From Paramecium tetraurelia (lineage: Eukaryota; Ciliophora; Oligohymenophorea; Peniculida; Parameciidae): a stretch of 64,000 bases of DNA. The translations under genes and the position numbers were made by a program. The number at the start of each line of letters is the position of its first letter. Position 1 is the stretch's first letter. Positions 23,587-35,805 of the stretch are shown piece by piece. The stretch lies in NCBI RefSeq assembly GCF_000165425.1, contig NW_001798955.1, positions 868,001 to 932,000 of the forward strand, written 5' to 3'. Below the pieces are notes generated by a model that worked only from the letters and a program-made list of their open reading frames with translations, ran no database searches and was not told the origin of the DNA.

Positions 23587-24724
23587 TCAGATAAGATAAT
23601 TGGTATTAAGGTCCTTCTCTTTTTTTGATAACTCCAATTCAGTATAGATTTTAGTTCTATATTATTTAGGTTTTTTTGGATCTTGTGGTTGTTTGATTTC
23701 AGGATATAATTCTAGTTCTTTTTCTAACCTTTAAGAATTTTCTAATTATTGTTTAGTTGTGATCAATCTGTTTTGATTCATTTGCAAATTCGATTAAAAA
23801 ATAAATGATTAATAGATTTCGCTGACCTTGCGATTGTTTTAATCGCATAAAATAGCACTTGAATTGAATTCTGTATTGAGGGATCTCAAGTGTGTTGCCT
23901 ATATTGTATCCCCTTTGAGGGAGAGATCCAAGGTTTAATATAAGGACTTGGATAGAGATCGATTTTGTTTTTCATCGGGAGTATCATTTTCAATAGTCAA
24001 TCTTCCTCTATCAGTTCCAAGAGTTATCTTAAGATTCTCTGTTTGGTTGCTTTGTTCATTTTGCAATTTCTATTAATCTATATTTATAATAAATTTGTTA
24101 ATTAAATTAATGGGAGGGGAATTGATCTGTCTATGATTAATGTACTTGCATACAAATCTCTACTGGTTTTGGCTAGTTTGTGATTTGTTTCGGTTAATAT
24201 TAGAACTGCCCTTCCTGAAAACGAAGGTTTGGATGGTGCTTTTCTGATAATTTTGTATAACATCTTGCATGTTACCACTCAGATGATAGGGATTATCCTA
24301 GAAAAGAATTTCGCTATTTTTGACTTTGAGGCGTTTTCCATTCATAATGGATGCTGATTGAGGTTTGGATATTGAGGTTTGAGGTTTGACTTTGGTTCTT
24401 TCAACTGAAATGGTGGATTATTGCTACAACGTTGTCATTCTACTTTCAGTTAGTTTTCCGCAATTCAACTTTTAATTTGGGAATTGGCAGTATCCATAGA
24501 ATTTATTTTGATGAGGAGTGTAAATCAAATTGTCTCTGCATGATTTACTAGTCTTTCTTTCAGATCCCCTCTACATTTCAGCAAAATTTAGTTTATAAGT
24601 CGAGGTTTCATTTCCAGTCGGTATCTACTCAGTTGAACAATTAATTGAATCATTTACTTTTGATAGTCCATGATCCAAATTATGACTATAATAATAAATA
24701 AATATACATATTTTATTTATTCAT
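23587..24724 (-). CDS. Hypothetical Ser/Asn/Gln-rich protein
   Basis: A 22-nt intron (GTATAT...ATAG) separates a five-codon first exon from the rest; the exons sum to 372 codons (371 residues). The protein is highly polar, rich in Ser, Asn, Gln and Thr, with basic clusters (KVKPQTSISKPQ). A short coiled segment near the C-terminus reads ENSQRLEKELELYPEI. No domain could be recognised. The tiny first exon rests on the good fit of the splice sites and reading frame. Probably a disordered regulatory or structural protein. Confidence 0.6.
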
Positions 24725-24883
24725 TTTATTATTATTAATTTGTGATTTCGTTAATGATTATTTGATTATTAAACTTGATACTCTAATCTTTCACAATACT
24801 AAGTAGATTTAGAATTATTAATTAAATATATTAATTAAGCAGGCTAACTATATTTTTTATTTCAATTAAAGAAATATAGAATA

Positions 24884-26001
24884 ATGAAAAGATTAACTTT
24901 TTAAACCATAGAGTCCGAAGGGCAATAAGACGACTTTGGGACATCTCCTAGCAAAATAGAAAATTGGAACAGCTAATTAATAAAAAAATCAAGGGTGAGA
25001 ACTGAAATATCCATCTAAAATACATGTGTTGTAAAAAAACAGAATTCCATTGGAGACTTTGAGGATGAGATGAACGCTTAATTATAACGCTTAAAAGATG
25101 AAATTATTTTGATTAAGTCGAAATTGTCCAAATAAAAATCAGCTATGGAGAACCTATCACATAAATTACAAAAAAAGGAGGATGAAGTACTAATACATTT
25201 CAATTTAGATAGAATTATTGGAAGAAAAGTCAACTAATTTGGCCAGAGAAATGAGCTAGATATTGAGCTATCTCACCAATTCCCAAGAAAATGTTATCCA
25301 ATCTTAAAAAATACAAAAGCGATATAGAAACGAGGGAGTACAGAAAAACTCACTATAAACCTTTGTTGATTAGTATATGAAGGAATATAATGAATAATAC
25401 ACTGAATTGTGGAAACATATCAATCAAAAGAAAAGAGAACGTTATCTACTCAAGATAGAAAATCAAATCAATATCTAAAAGAAGGTAAATTTAGAAAAAG
25501 ATCTTTAAAAATTTCTGATGTAAGAAAAATAGAAGAAAGAAAGTCTATTAGAATACCTCTACAATTAATGCAACATTTCGAATTATGGAGGGGCAGCAAT
25601 AATGTAAACTTATTAATTTAATTAGAGATATTATTCGAAAAATAAAATAATTAAACCAAGACTTTGATCCTTCAAAACTGCCCAAGGAACTCGACGGATT
25701 TGAAAGGCAATATCTCCTGAACAAAGTCAATTTTGAAAGAGCTCGGAAACCAACTATTACTTTGGATGAGAGCTACTCATAAAAACTGAAGATCAAAAAT
25801 ACTCAGAGTCCGATTAAACTGGATTATTTAAAAAAAGTGATTGGATATGATGCTTACTCATTTATTCCAATTTTGAATGACAATCCCTTCAAAGAAATCA
25901 ACAAGACTATTAAGAGGAAAAGACCATAAAGAGTGAAGTCATTGGAGTATTGTCATTATGCCAAAAAAGACTATTCTATGGATTCTGTCTAATTCAAATG
26001 A
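24884..26001 (+). CDS. Coiled-coil protein
   Basis: Two 22-nt introns (GTACTA...TTAG and GTAAAC...TTAG) leave 358 codons (357 residues). The N-terminal 40 residues are polar. Residues about 65-215 form a continuous heptad pattern (LKDEIILIKSKLSKQ, EDEIELLEEKSTNLAREMSQIL, KVNLEKDLQKFLMQEK). The last 120 residues are basic (TIKRKRPQRVKSLE). No named family was recognised. The long coiled coil suggests a cytoskeletal or basal-body role, but this is only inference. Confidence 0.65.
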
Positions 26002-26048
26002 ATTTCTATTGATTAAATAATAAATAAATAAATAATTAACGAATTTAG

Positions 26049-26452
26049 ATGCACCAGCAACACACAGCCACATAGCAACATGAAGAATATATGATTTAGA
26101 AACTGTAATAAATGGAGAAACACATATATCAATTGGAATCTTAACTTGGTGTTGCCAACCAAGAGATTTCTAATCTTAAATAATAGAAGACGCAATTATA
26201 ACACTAGTTAAATGATATACAAATTAATTCGGTAGGACAAGAGTTTGCCGAAGCCATCGTAATTATTTCACCTAAATTAAGAGTAAATCCTCAGTTGAGC
26301 GAGTATTGTAAAGAAAGGAAAAAGGAGTGAATAAAGTAAAGAAGCAGCCTGGAACATTGAAGTTGGATCTCCTTAATTAGATATTTACAGAATATCCAAA
26401 CTTAGTTAGACCTATAATCCATATAAAGTTAACAGATGAGGACTTTAATTGA
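26049..26452 (+). CDS. Small coiled-coil hypothetical protein
   Basis: One 29-nt intron ending AAG gives 125 codons (124 residues). After a His/Gln-rich start, residues 15-55 form a coiled coil (IQKLQQMEKHIYQLESQL). Then GQEFAEAIVIISPKLR follows, and after the intron QPGTLKLDLLNQIFTEYPNLVRP. The purine-rich intron (GTAAAG...ATAAAG) is unlike most here; without it the protein would stop about 20 residues after PKLR. No family was recognised. Confidence 0.5.
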
Positions 26453-26542
26453 AATCTCTACTAAATTAATTACATATATATATATATAGATGTTAAAAAT
26501 TTGGGTTGGGTTAGAATATTTTAATGATAAATGAAATCACTT

Positions 26543-27734
26543 TCAGATTTCTTCTCCAGCTGATTATCTTAAAGCTAATTATTCTCTTAAGGTTCTTAAT
26601 TCCTTGTTGACTAATCCGATGGTTTATGAAACAACATCTCTGTCAGAGGTTCTGGCAGATCTGGCGTCTTAGTAATCTTAGACGGCTTCTTCACATTAGG
26701 TGAATCTATCGGTTCTGTCAGCAGAGACGTTTTCAATTCTTTAGTTGGTGGTGTCAAGTGAGGCTTCAACTTAAGCAATGACATCATTCAAAGCAGCCAA
26801 ATCTGATTGAGCGTTAGCAAGTGCAGTTCCGGCAACAGTGATGGAGATGACAATGAAGTTTCTGGATTTCTTGTAAGCTTCAACTCTCTTGTCTTCAGCG
26901 AATCTCAATAAGGACAATGAGTCAGCGATCTTGGCCAACAATTCATCAGCTAAATCGATGATCTTTGAGACGGCTCCGGCATCAGCTAATTATTCGACCT
27001 TTGAGGCGATGGTGGCGAAAGCTTTGAATAATTTGCTGTATCCCTTTCTGTGTTAGAATTTGGCAGCCTTCTTAGCAGATGTGGTGAAATGCTTTTAGAT
27101 CATGCTAGCAACTTCCTTGGTGAATTTGTGAGCTGGTTATTTTGTGGCTTTTCCTTTTTGGATGAAGGATTCGTGTTCGATGTTATCAGCGAAGAGTCTT
27201 CTGGCTTCAGCGATGATAGCTGTGGCTTCTTAGTGTTCTAAGACTTTCTCTTCGAAGTCGGCGTTTTCTTCAGCTCTTTAAGCATCGAGCTCATCCAAAT
27301 CCTTTTAGTATCCCTTGACTTCAGCTTATTTTTAGGCAACTAATCCTTATAAGATTCCTCTTTATGGATATAATTATCCTTCTAATCTAGCTTCTAATTC
27401 GATCTTTCTTCTGTTGGATTCAGCCAAATCCTTATCGAAAGCTGAGATGTCCTAGGAAGGTATAAGAAAAGTTTCTTACGACTGTGCATGCATCTTAGTA
27501 TTCGTGGTTTCTGGCATCGTCTTCCTTTTATTCGGCAACATATCTGTCTTCCAAATCGGTCAAGGTTTAGAGTAATCTGTCCAATGGATCTCCTGTTTAG
27601 AGTTCGAGCCAGATGGTATCAAACAATGTTCTTCCGAATGGTGATTAGTCAATCTTCTTGATTGTAGCAATGACATCAGCTTATGTTGATGAGGCTAACA
27701 CAATGAGTGCTAAGGCAAGGATTATTGTCTTCAT
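26543..27734 (-). CDS. Trichocyst matrix protein (first copy)
   Basis: One 28-nt intron (27452-27479) leaves 388 codons (387 residues). The N-terminus is a signal peptide (MKTIILALALIVLASSTQA). Two long helical regions follow (DLDELDAQRAEENADFEEKV and after residue 230), separated by a middle part rich in Ala and Lys. The ending, TIGLVNKELRTLREQLALR with QSAGEEI, is typical of Paramecium trichocyst matrix polypeptides. Such proteins are cleaved, crystallise in secretory granules and expand on exocytosis. Codons are biased to GCC, TTG and ATC, as in abundant proteins. The second family member lies at 53061-54180 on the other strand and is diverged. Confidence 0.93.
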
Positions 27735-27991
27735 TTATAATAATATTGAAAATCAAAAAAGTTAGTCGTTTTTATTCCTCAACAAATGACGTCTTATTTT
27801 TGATTAATAATTATGAATTGACTAAGTTTCATTTTAATTAGATATCCCATTTATTCAATATATTTGGGTGTATCCATTATAATAATTCAAATTTCTTTAT
27901 TAAAATTTAGACACGTAAACAAAGTTATATTGGAAATCAAAGTATAAATGTGCGTGTTTTTATTATTATATAGAGAGATGGATTATTAAAA

Positions 27992-29059
27992 TCAAAATAA
28001 TTGAGATTCATTAGAATGCAAAACATTAAAAAAGTCATTGGGAAATCTGCTTTTAGGTACTATTGGTTTGTTTTGCTAAATTTTATTAGTAATTTTAGAA
28101 TATTAAATTCTACTTTATTCATTAAATTTTTTTTTCAATTCCCCCGTTGAAAGAAAGAGCAAATCCAAGATTTTCTCTTTCGTTTGTTGACTTATTTAAT
28201 TTTAATGATTAGCATTCTTTTAGGTACTCTTAAAATTGCTTTAGATCTCATCCTCCTTGAAGAATTAGGAAAATTCATCGTCACAAGGCATTTCTATATG
28301 ATGTTTTGTCGGGAATCTTTGGGATTCATTAAGCTATTGATAGCCAAACTGTCTTTTCAGACTCGCAGAATTCCTATTCTCACAAATACTGCCGATTCTA
28401 TAGGGATCATCTGGTTCAGTCTTTAATATAGATTACTTTTCTTTTGAGTAACCTCTTTGTAATTAATACAGAATTTCCCTTGAATCATCGAAATCTCTCT
28501 TCGCCTTATGTTTAATTGGAGAATGAACTATTTCACTAGGTTCAGTATTAGTTTTTTGAAAAGGAATGTGGTTTGATCTATTTCTGGCCTTCGCTGAATC
28601 ATTTCTCAATCTGATGTTGCTATGCTAACTGAAGCGAATAGTTTTTTTTGGCTGAGTGCCAAGTTCACTGATGTTAGGTTCATCAGACTTGAATCTTCTT
28701 GGTGTTGGCTGCCTCATTTGGATGTTTAGATTTTCAAAGCTTTTAAATTTCGACAAAGATTAATCACACTATTATTGTTGTAATTGAGGCGAAGGCAGCG
28801 ATGGCAAATCCACTTTGTTACTTTTTAAAATCTTCAATCTACATCATAGCTATAATTCATACTAATTGTTCATCCTCTTTAATTGCGGAGAAGTAATACC
28901 TTGAGTGATTATGGGAGCAGGCTTTTTAATATTGGATAATCGATTTTGACTTTTTGATTTTGATTCCTCACTTTATTATTGGCAAAAGCTTTGCTTACTC
29001 GATTGATTTCTATACGATAAGTGATTCACAGGCTTAATGAAGTATGGCTATTACCTCAT
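27992..29059 (-). CDS. Hypothetical basic protein with coiled C-terminus
   Basis: One 24-nt intron (GTATGA...TGTAG), which keeps the frame but spans a TGA, leaves 348 codons (347 residues). The protein is rich in Ser, Arg, Asn and Pro, with pieces such as LPSLPSPQLQ, RQPTPRRFKSDEPN and PHHIEMPCDDEF-like acidic patches. No domain was recognised. Low complexity and many Ser/Arg suggest phosphorylation and disorder. It starts 245 nt from the convergent gene on its right. Confidence 0.6.
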
Positions 29060-29303
29060 TGATTAATATAATTTTATGATTGTTAACAAAATAAATGTAT
29101 TTAAATAAAAGGTTTCACAACACTCAATTCTTATTCATTGCTCCTCATTCACATATAATAACTCAAGATCAAATCATTTATATAAAGAAAGTGAACACAA
29201 ATGTTTCTGAGTATTGCATCTCGATTAAGATACATGACCAAGGCTGCTTTATTTAAATACTCACAATAAAACAATTATAATTATAATCGATAAACACAAT
29301 AAT

Positions 29304-32300
29304 TCAGAACTCCTCTTAAGCACAAATTTATTCTAAGGCTTATTTAATTTATTTAGTAAATAACTCCTTGGTAGTACTATTCAAATAGTTGGTCAACGCT
29401 ATCATAATCTATTAAAAATACCTAGGTATCCTTAAGTAATAAACTCCAAAGTCTATTGAGGCAATTGAATTGTATTTCTGTATTCCTAAATCAATTGAAT
29501 AAGTGATTATTGAAACTATCTTAGATTTAAATTCTTACTTCAATTGGATTAAACAAAGAAATGGCAAACAAAATCTCACTATTTGGTGTTGAAAACTTTA
29601 AGATCTTAGGAAATGCAACCATGATTGTAAAGGCTGACGAAAAAATAGATTATAAAACTTATTTGCCTTATGTGAACACTTCCTATGTCTTCTTCTTAAT
29701 CATATCCGTATCCGCTTATTCTCCAACCACTCCTTCTTAAATTAAGAATTGCATCACATTGCAAAGAATACTAGCAATTTATGAGATTTAAAGAGCCTCT
29801 TCATTTATCTGCTCCTCACCCTTAAGTTATTTGAAATTCAATATCTCCTTTAGAGTACCTTCCGATATCATTAATAAATCTAAATAAACATCTGCCCCAC
29901 ATCTATAAGCTAAAGTCTCACTATGTTCAGAGCATATCCCTTCCAAACATTCAAACAAGTACTTTTTATATTTTATTAAGTTTAGGAATAATGGCTTATA
30001 GACAATTATGAACTACAATTATTTTTTGAACAAATTCAAATATGAAGAATCTTAATAGATTACGAAAAATCCCTAATTTATTTATTTAGAGCTTGAAATC
30101 TAGCCCATTACTTTTAACAACTTAGCTGCCATCTTCAAAATCCCATCCTTCACTTGCTAACCTTATTATATGCTAGTTTGAGCTTACAATATCAAATAGT
30201 CAATGGATGTGATAAAGAATGTTGAAGCTTTGCCATAGATTTGATAAAGCAGAATTTGAATATTTTCATTTGACAATCTTGTATTCCTAGCTATATTTGG
30301 ATTTTTTACTTATTTTTAAATATTGCGCACAAAAGAGCTGTCAATCCTAAGGAGGAATCATAGTCTTATACAAATATTTGAGTGTTATCAGTGGACAATA
30401 GAGATGATAAATCAGGAAATCTAATTATACAAATGATCTTACACAATTCTTAAAAATACTCTATAAATACTATCCACTTCTAATTCATCGACCACTCCAA
30501 TCATATCCCACAAATATTTGAGCATATTGACTTTATTTGTTTCATTAGCAATAGATTTTTTTATTTATTTGTAAATATCTACAAGTGCAGGCACATAATC
30601 ATCCAATTAATCATCAACCCAAACTAGGGAAACCAATTTATACACTTGTTTCCTTTTCTTTATATATTGAACTTCATTAAAGCATGTCAAATCCATCTAT
30701 AAGAAAAATTGCTTCAACATACTACTGATAGAACTCTATCTAAAGAATCTTCTATCTAATTATCTCTTTAATCTAAAATTTAACTCAATCAATACTTTTC
30801 ATATGTATATTGTAAGATTATAAAGCTATACTCCACCAAATCTGGATCATGAAATGTAAATATTTAGAAGCTTACATAAAAATCAAAAAAATTACCATTT
30901 TTCTAAACAACCTTCAATAACCACTAAGTAATTTTATTGAACTGAACTGCCATTACCTAAACTCATTTATCTATTAATATATATATATATATAATTACAA
31001 TTGTGATTAAGATATGACTATTTATTAATTTTCATCTAAATATAAACTCTCTATCGTTTAAGATATATATGTTTAGATAAATATTAAAATACTGGTATGG
31101 TACAACTTGCACACATAATTCTATTATTATATTACTTTATTGTTTACATCTGCAGGAATATTTAACTTATTTGTATATACAATTAAGTCGAGTATCGCTT
31201 ATAATAATATACGAGCTTAAGGGTGTCCATCCATTTTATTTTATGAAAATTGAGATTCTCCTCCGCTCAAGAATTCCATTTAAGCTGGACTCAATACAAG
31301 GGCAGATATTAGACACAACAAAGCACTAAATTTTTCTTAATTTCAATAAATTCTTACATAAGGTAATGAGTTGTTCTTAAGGTTGTAATGTTTAAACTTG
31401 CTATAATATTAATATTTTTTACCATTATGGGTAGAGTTTTTAGTAAATCTGAAATCACATTAATACATTCAATTGTATTTTATTGATAGACTTATATGCA
31501 TAAATGAAATCCTTTGTCCAAGAATTTCTTTATTTTTTTAATAGGATAATTGGGAGGAATTTCAGAAAAGGGGTTTCCATTGTAAAATGCATGAATCAGT
31601 AACTTAAAACTCAAATTTACAGAATTTTAAAGTAGTTTAAATTATTGAATATATTGAGAACTATAAATGTTGATTTAAAATAAAAATTGATGCCAAACTT
31701 CCTATAGTTTAATGAAAACACTGTTAGATGATAGTTTTATTCCTTGATTATTTAAGATCAATTGATTTATTCTGTTTAACTAATTTACACATTAATCAAA
31801 CAAGTCCTAAAACTTTTGTAATTTTTTTAAAGTGAAATTCGACTAAGAAATAACAACAAGAAAATTACCACTAATCTTATTGCAAAAGAGCAAACTTCGT
31901 TTGAAAAGTCAGTATTGTTCAAATACAATTCATAATTATTTAGCAAAAAGAGCAAACCGTCCCAAAGAGTTCTTCTTAAAACCTTCTTAAAATTGTGCTT
32001 CTAAAAAAATAAGGACAATCTGGCTGATGCAATTCTTTAGAGATTATTAAGTATTCTAATTGAAATTCCTTAGTCTATAGGATAGAATTCAATTATAGCT
32101 CTGAAATATTCTTTATTCAAATTGTCATCATTAATTATTTAAAAATAAGAATCAGGGAACTATATAAAGTATTTAATTATGTTACATTAATTATAAAGTT
32201 TTCCTTTGAATCATGATCAACGTCAATTTCATAGAAACTTAGGTTGAAATTAAAAGTTAAAAAGGAGTTAAGCAATTAAATTAAGGAATCAGCATATGAT

Positions 32301-33082
32301 TTATCTAATTGATAAATTTGTAAGAAGGTTCCCATTTTCAATTAATTTTGTACAAGTTTATGTGTCTATTCGAGTAAGGTCGATAAGGATTATCTAGATA
32401 AATTATGAATGAATAATAACCTCTGAAATCCCATCATGATTTTTCTAAATTCTAAATAGCCAGTTGCATAATAATATTAGCGAACACAACTCAATAGATT
32501 TTCAAATAATTTGCATCCTAAAGTTAAAATTTAAATATTTTAAGTATAAAAAAATGTGTTTATTAGTTTTTCAACCAATTGTTCTGGTGTAATTATTTCA
32601 GACCAATATTTTCTTAACATATAAGCTAAGGCAAACAAAACTGTGTTTTAAACATAATTCTAATGCTACAAACCCTTTGTAAAATAATTTATCACAATAT
32701 TCAAGTGAGTTGTCACAATTGCTGTAAAATGTTATCTTTCATGACTAAAATATTAAATATTTACTCACCTTTCGTATTCTTCATAACTTTATGATTTTCT
32801 TTACGGATTTTGAAGAACATTTACAAATTTACAACCTGAAGCAATTGCTTTTTGAAGTAATGAGTAAATCACAAAAGTAGTCTCTTACTTACAATCTACT
32901 TCAATAATTGTTTTCAATAATGGCAAATTATTCCAATCCAATATGAATTTTCTCAAATGCTCTAAAATTTATTGATTCTTCTAATAAACATCAAATAGGA
33001 TCAATACCGCAAAATCCCCAGCAGAATATGATTGTAAACAATAATTATGTATTGTTTATTAAAGCGAGGCTGTGTTATTCAT
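29304..33082 (-). CDS. Exportin-4/7-like nuclear transport receptor
   Basis: Removing 11 introns (22-32 nt) leaves exactly 1162 codons (1161 residues). It is a helical HEAT-like protein throughout. The N-terminal half reads like the importin-beta-type start of exportins (LQKAIASGCKFVNVLQNPQ, NTVLFALAYMLRKYW, LGCKLFENLLS, FYPIDQGISIRILNNL). Later pieces are VVIEGCLEK, FTFHDPDLVEYSF, KLVSLVWVDDQLDDY, LLYQIYGKASTFFI and ISLFNPIEVRI. Order and length fit XPO4/XPO7, RanGTP-dependent exporters at the nuclear pore. The assignment to XPO4 versus XPO7 is not settled. Three introns end AAG, two donors are GTT or GTG, and one intron holds a (TA)n run. Confidence 0.7.
30971..30998 (-). repeat. (TA)n run inside a 28-nt exportin intron
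   Basis: Eight or more TA units sit between the GTAATT donor and the TTAATAG acceptor of one exportin intron. Removing it is required to keep the exportin frame. Slippage here would change intron length without touching the protein. Confidence 0.6.
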
Positions 33083-33449
33083 ATTATTAAATAATTAATA
33101 TAAGACAAATAATTGAACAAAAGAATATCAAAAAATAAAAGCCTTATTAAATTATGCCTATAAGCGTTATTTGTGAGTGAAATTCTTAGAGTAACACTAT
33201 TATATCCAAAAGTAATCTTAATTTGGCGGTGTTTTTATATCCAATATAATAAAAATTTAATTTCAACAACCAAATTTACAAAAACTATTTGTAAATAAAA
33301 TATATTTGCCTTTGCAAATATACAATATGTTTCTCTTTACTTGTATTTAATGTGTAAAATCACTATATTAATATTCCTTCACATAATTTAAAATTATGCT
33401 AAGTAGTTTAAAGAATTTATCTTATGAATTTAACAGGAAAATCATATTC
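33083..33449. other. Divergent intergenic region
   Basis: About 370 nt of AT-rich DNA between the exportin start and the next plus-strand frame. It should hold promoters in both directions. No motif was recognised. Confidence 0.5.
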
Positions 33450-33662
33450 ATGAATTTACAATTTTCAATTAAATTAAGAAGAATACGACTTCCAAATTCC
33501 ATAGCTAAATTGATTTGCAACACTCAAATATTGACAATGCCTTAATCACATGAATTTTAGGCTACTTTGAATGGGCGGTTAATTGTTTGTGAAGATGATA
33601 AGTTTTTTAAACTATGGGATATATTAATTTATATGTTTATCAATAATTATATTTAAATTTGA
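33450..33662 (+). CDS. Short hypothetical protein, tentative
   Basis: An open frame of 71 codons from ATG to TGA. It starts with a basic amphipathic segment (FSIKLRRIRLPNSIAKL) and ends with GRLIVCEDDKFFKLWDI, which resembles the end of a WD40 blade. It may be a small gene, or the 5' exon or relic of a larger one; nothing downstream before the cyclin extends it. Low confidence. Confidence 0.3.
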
Positions 33663-33921
33663 AATAATGAACTTGTAATGGAATCCTTATTTCATTCCAA
33701 AAGAAAATATTGCACAGCTTAATGTATCAATCCTTATTAATTAGAATGTATCGTTTATGAGATTTGATGAAAATTCACAATAACCATTATACAATAAATA
33801 GATTCAACTGCATAAAAAAATTTAGATTCAAGTAAATTTAAGTCATAGTTAGCCTACATTCTAACCTGAGTGCATGAAATACAAAAGAAACAAAAAACAA
33901 TAAAGCTGTGTACCATTTTAA

Positions 33922-35656
33922 ATGAATGTGCCTCAATAAACTTCTAATCAGACCTTAACAAAAGTAGCCCAATTGAGTTTAAAACCAATATTCAGCAAAC
34001 CCAAGAGCATCTAATAAAATACATAGAATGAAAATCTTAAAGGGTCAGCTGTTTGGGAAAGAAAGGATTTTCAAAATTAATAAATTACATTTGAGTCATT
34101 CTTAAAGGAACAAAATCTATCTAGAAATAATTCAATCGAGCATAATAGCAATAAATCTCATTTCAAAAAGAATCATCGCCAATACAGTCATGTAGTATAA
34201 GGCAATTCGGGTGCTTATTTTATGATTTCTAATATACCATAAAACAATAACACAAATACTACTAATTCATATTATTCTAATTGTGAAAAGTAATAAGTTA
34301 TAGATAATCATATATAGTTGTAATTCCCATAGAGAAGATCGTAAAGTAGAAAGAATAAACGTTCCCAAATTCTTCATTCCTGAAGACACATCTAATTAGT
34401 TTAGTGAGAGAACAATTAAAAAATAAAGCCCCAATAACCTAATTAAGCATAAAAAAAATACTAGATGTATCTCTATGGGAGAATAGAAGCAGATAGGACT
34501 GACTCTAGAATGTGATGAGTCAAGTATTACTATTATTAGTGATAATGCTAATACTGTCATCCCCAATCCAACAAATTCTAAGAATTATCATACTATAATT
34601 AATGAAAACAATAACCAAAACTCTTAAATAGGCGGATTTTCTTAAGAAACTTTACAAGTTCTGATGCTCTAAGAGATTGAATATGCTCCCAATTGTGATT
34701 ACCTATAATAAGTATAGATTTAAATCACCCCTTTAATGAGAGCAATATTGATGGATTGGATGATTGAAGTTTGTTCTGTGTATCTTATGAAGAGAGACAC
34801 TTATTACTTGGCAGTTGCTTATGTTGATAGTTATCTATCGAAAAAAATAATTACGAAACATGAATTATAATTATTAGGAACTGCTTCTATGCTCATTGCA
34901 TCTAAAATGGAGGTAAATTGTATGATGATTATTTATTCAGGAAGTTGAGGCTAAAAACCCAAAGGATTTTGAAAAGGCTAGTAACTATGGTTATTCTATA
35001 GATTAAATATATGAAATGGAGAAAGAAATTTGCAAAACTCTATAATGGCATTTGAATCTTCCAAACATCAATTTATGGATTGAGTTTTACACAAATCAAT
35101 GGGATAATTATATTTCAGATGATCACAAGAAATTTAGATCCAATAACAGTTCTTCATTTAAAAGTACTGTATTTAGAGATTATCTAAGACATTCTAAAAT
35201 TACAAGGATATATCGATTGTTGCTATCTTGACTTTGAGACTCTTAGTTATTAAACCAGAAAGGTTGTAGCTGCTTTCATGTATCTTGTGTTGGCTGTAGA
35301 GTATGAGTAATTCACAAAAGAATATATATATTATGAAATTCCTAAGACTACAAAATTTATCCTTGCTGATTGTAAATATCTATTATAATCACTAGCTTAG
35401 AAATCATTCAATAAAATATTTACAGAATTTGCATAAATTAGTTTTGGATTCAACCTTGTTGATCTGATTGAAATAATTAAGTACGCTTCTAAATTTATAA
35501 TGTTGGATTTCAAATATAGTGATACTTTTCAAGATAAAATAAGCATTCAAGTATATATATGTTAATATATATACTTAGAGACACGAGGATTTACTTATAT
35601 ATTAAAAATATAATTAAACTGGACTCTCTTTCATTAGATGCAGGCTCTAAAAGTGA
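33922..35656 (+). CDS. Cyclin (A/B/E-type box)
   Basis: Four introns (28, 28, 25 and 28 nt) leave exactly 542 codons (541 residues). A disordered N-terminus of about 230 residues, rich in Asn and Ser, is followed by a cyclin box with the MRAILMDWMIEV signature, KRDTYYLAVAYVDSYL and LLGTASMLIASKMEE. A second cyclin fold contains YIDCCYLDFETLSYQ and KVVAAFMYLVLAVEY. It should activate a cyclin-dependent kinase. The third intron ends AAG; only with it removed does the cyclin fold continue. Whether it acts in mitosis or in the ciliate nuclear cycle cannot be told. Confidence 0.88.
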
Positions 35657-35805
35657 TATAAATTTTAATTAATTTTGTTTTATACTCTTATAAATTCAAA
35701 ACCTTATAATGGAAATATTTTTAGATGTCAAAGCCTAGTTAGGATTATTTAAGAATTCTTCCAAAAAATCAATAAATTATAATTATTCTAATCATTATTA
35801 TCGAT
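35657..35805. other. Spacer with alternative upstream starts
   Basis: The frame of the next gene stays open from an ATG at 35725, but would encode an Ile-only stretch (QIIIILIIII) that looks like translated AT-rich noncoding DNA. The ATG at 35806 is therefore preferred. Confidence 0.4.

Noticed and set aside
25409-25621. A 70-codon standard-code frame inside the coiled-coil gene
   Set aside because: It is another phase of the 24884-26001 gene, whose two introns and domain layout are consistent.
29220-30190. Long plus-strand frames over the exportin, including a mitochondrial-looking N-terminus
   Set aside because: The minus strand gives a single exportin of whole-codon length with good splice sites; the plus frames are shadows and do not match any family.
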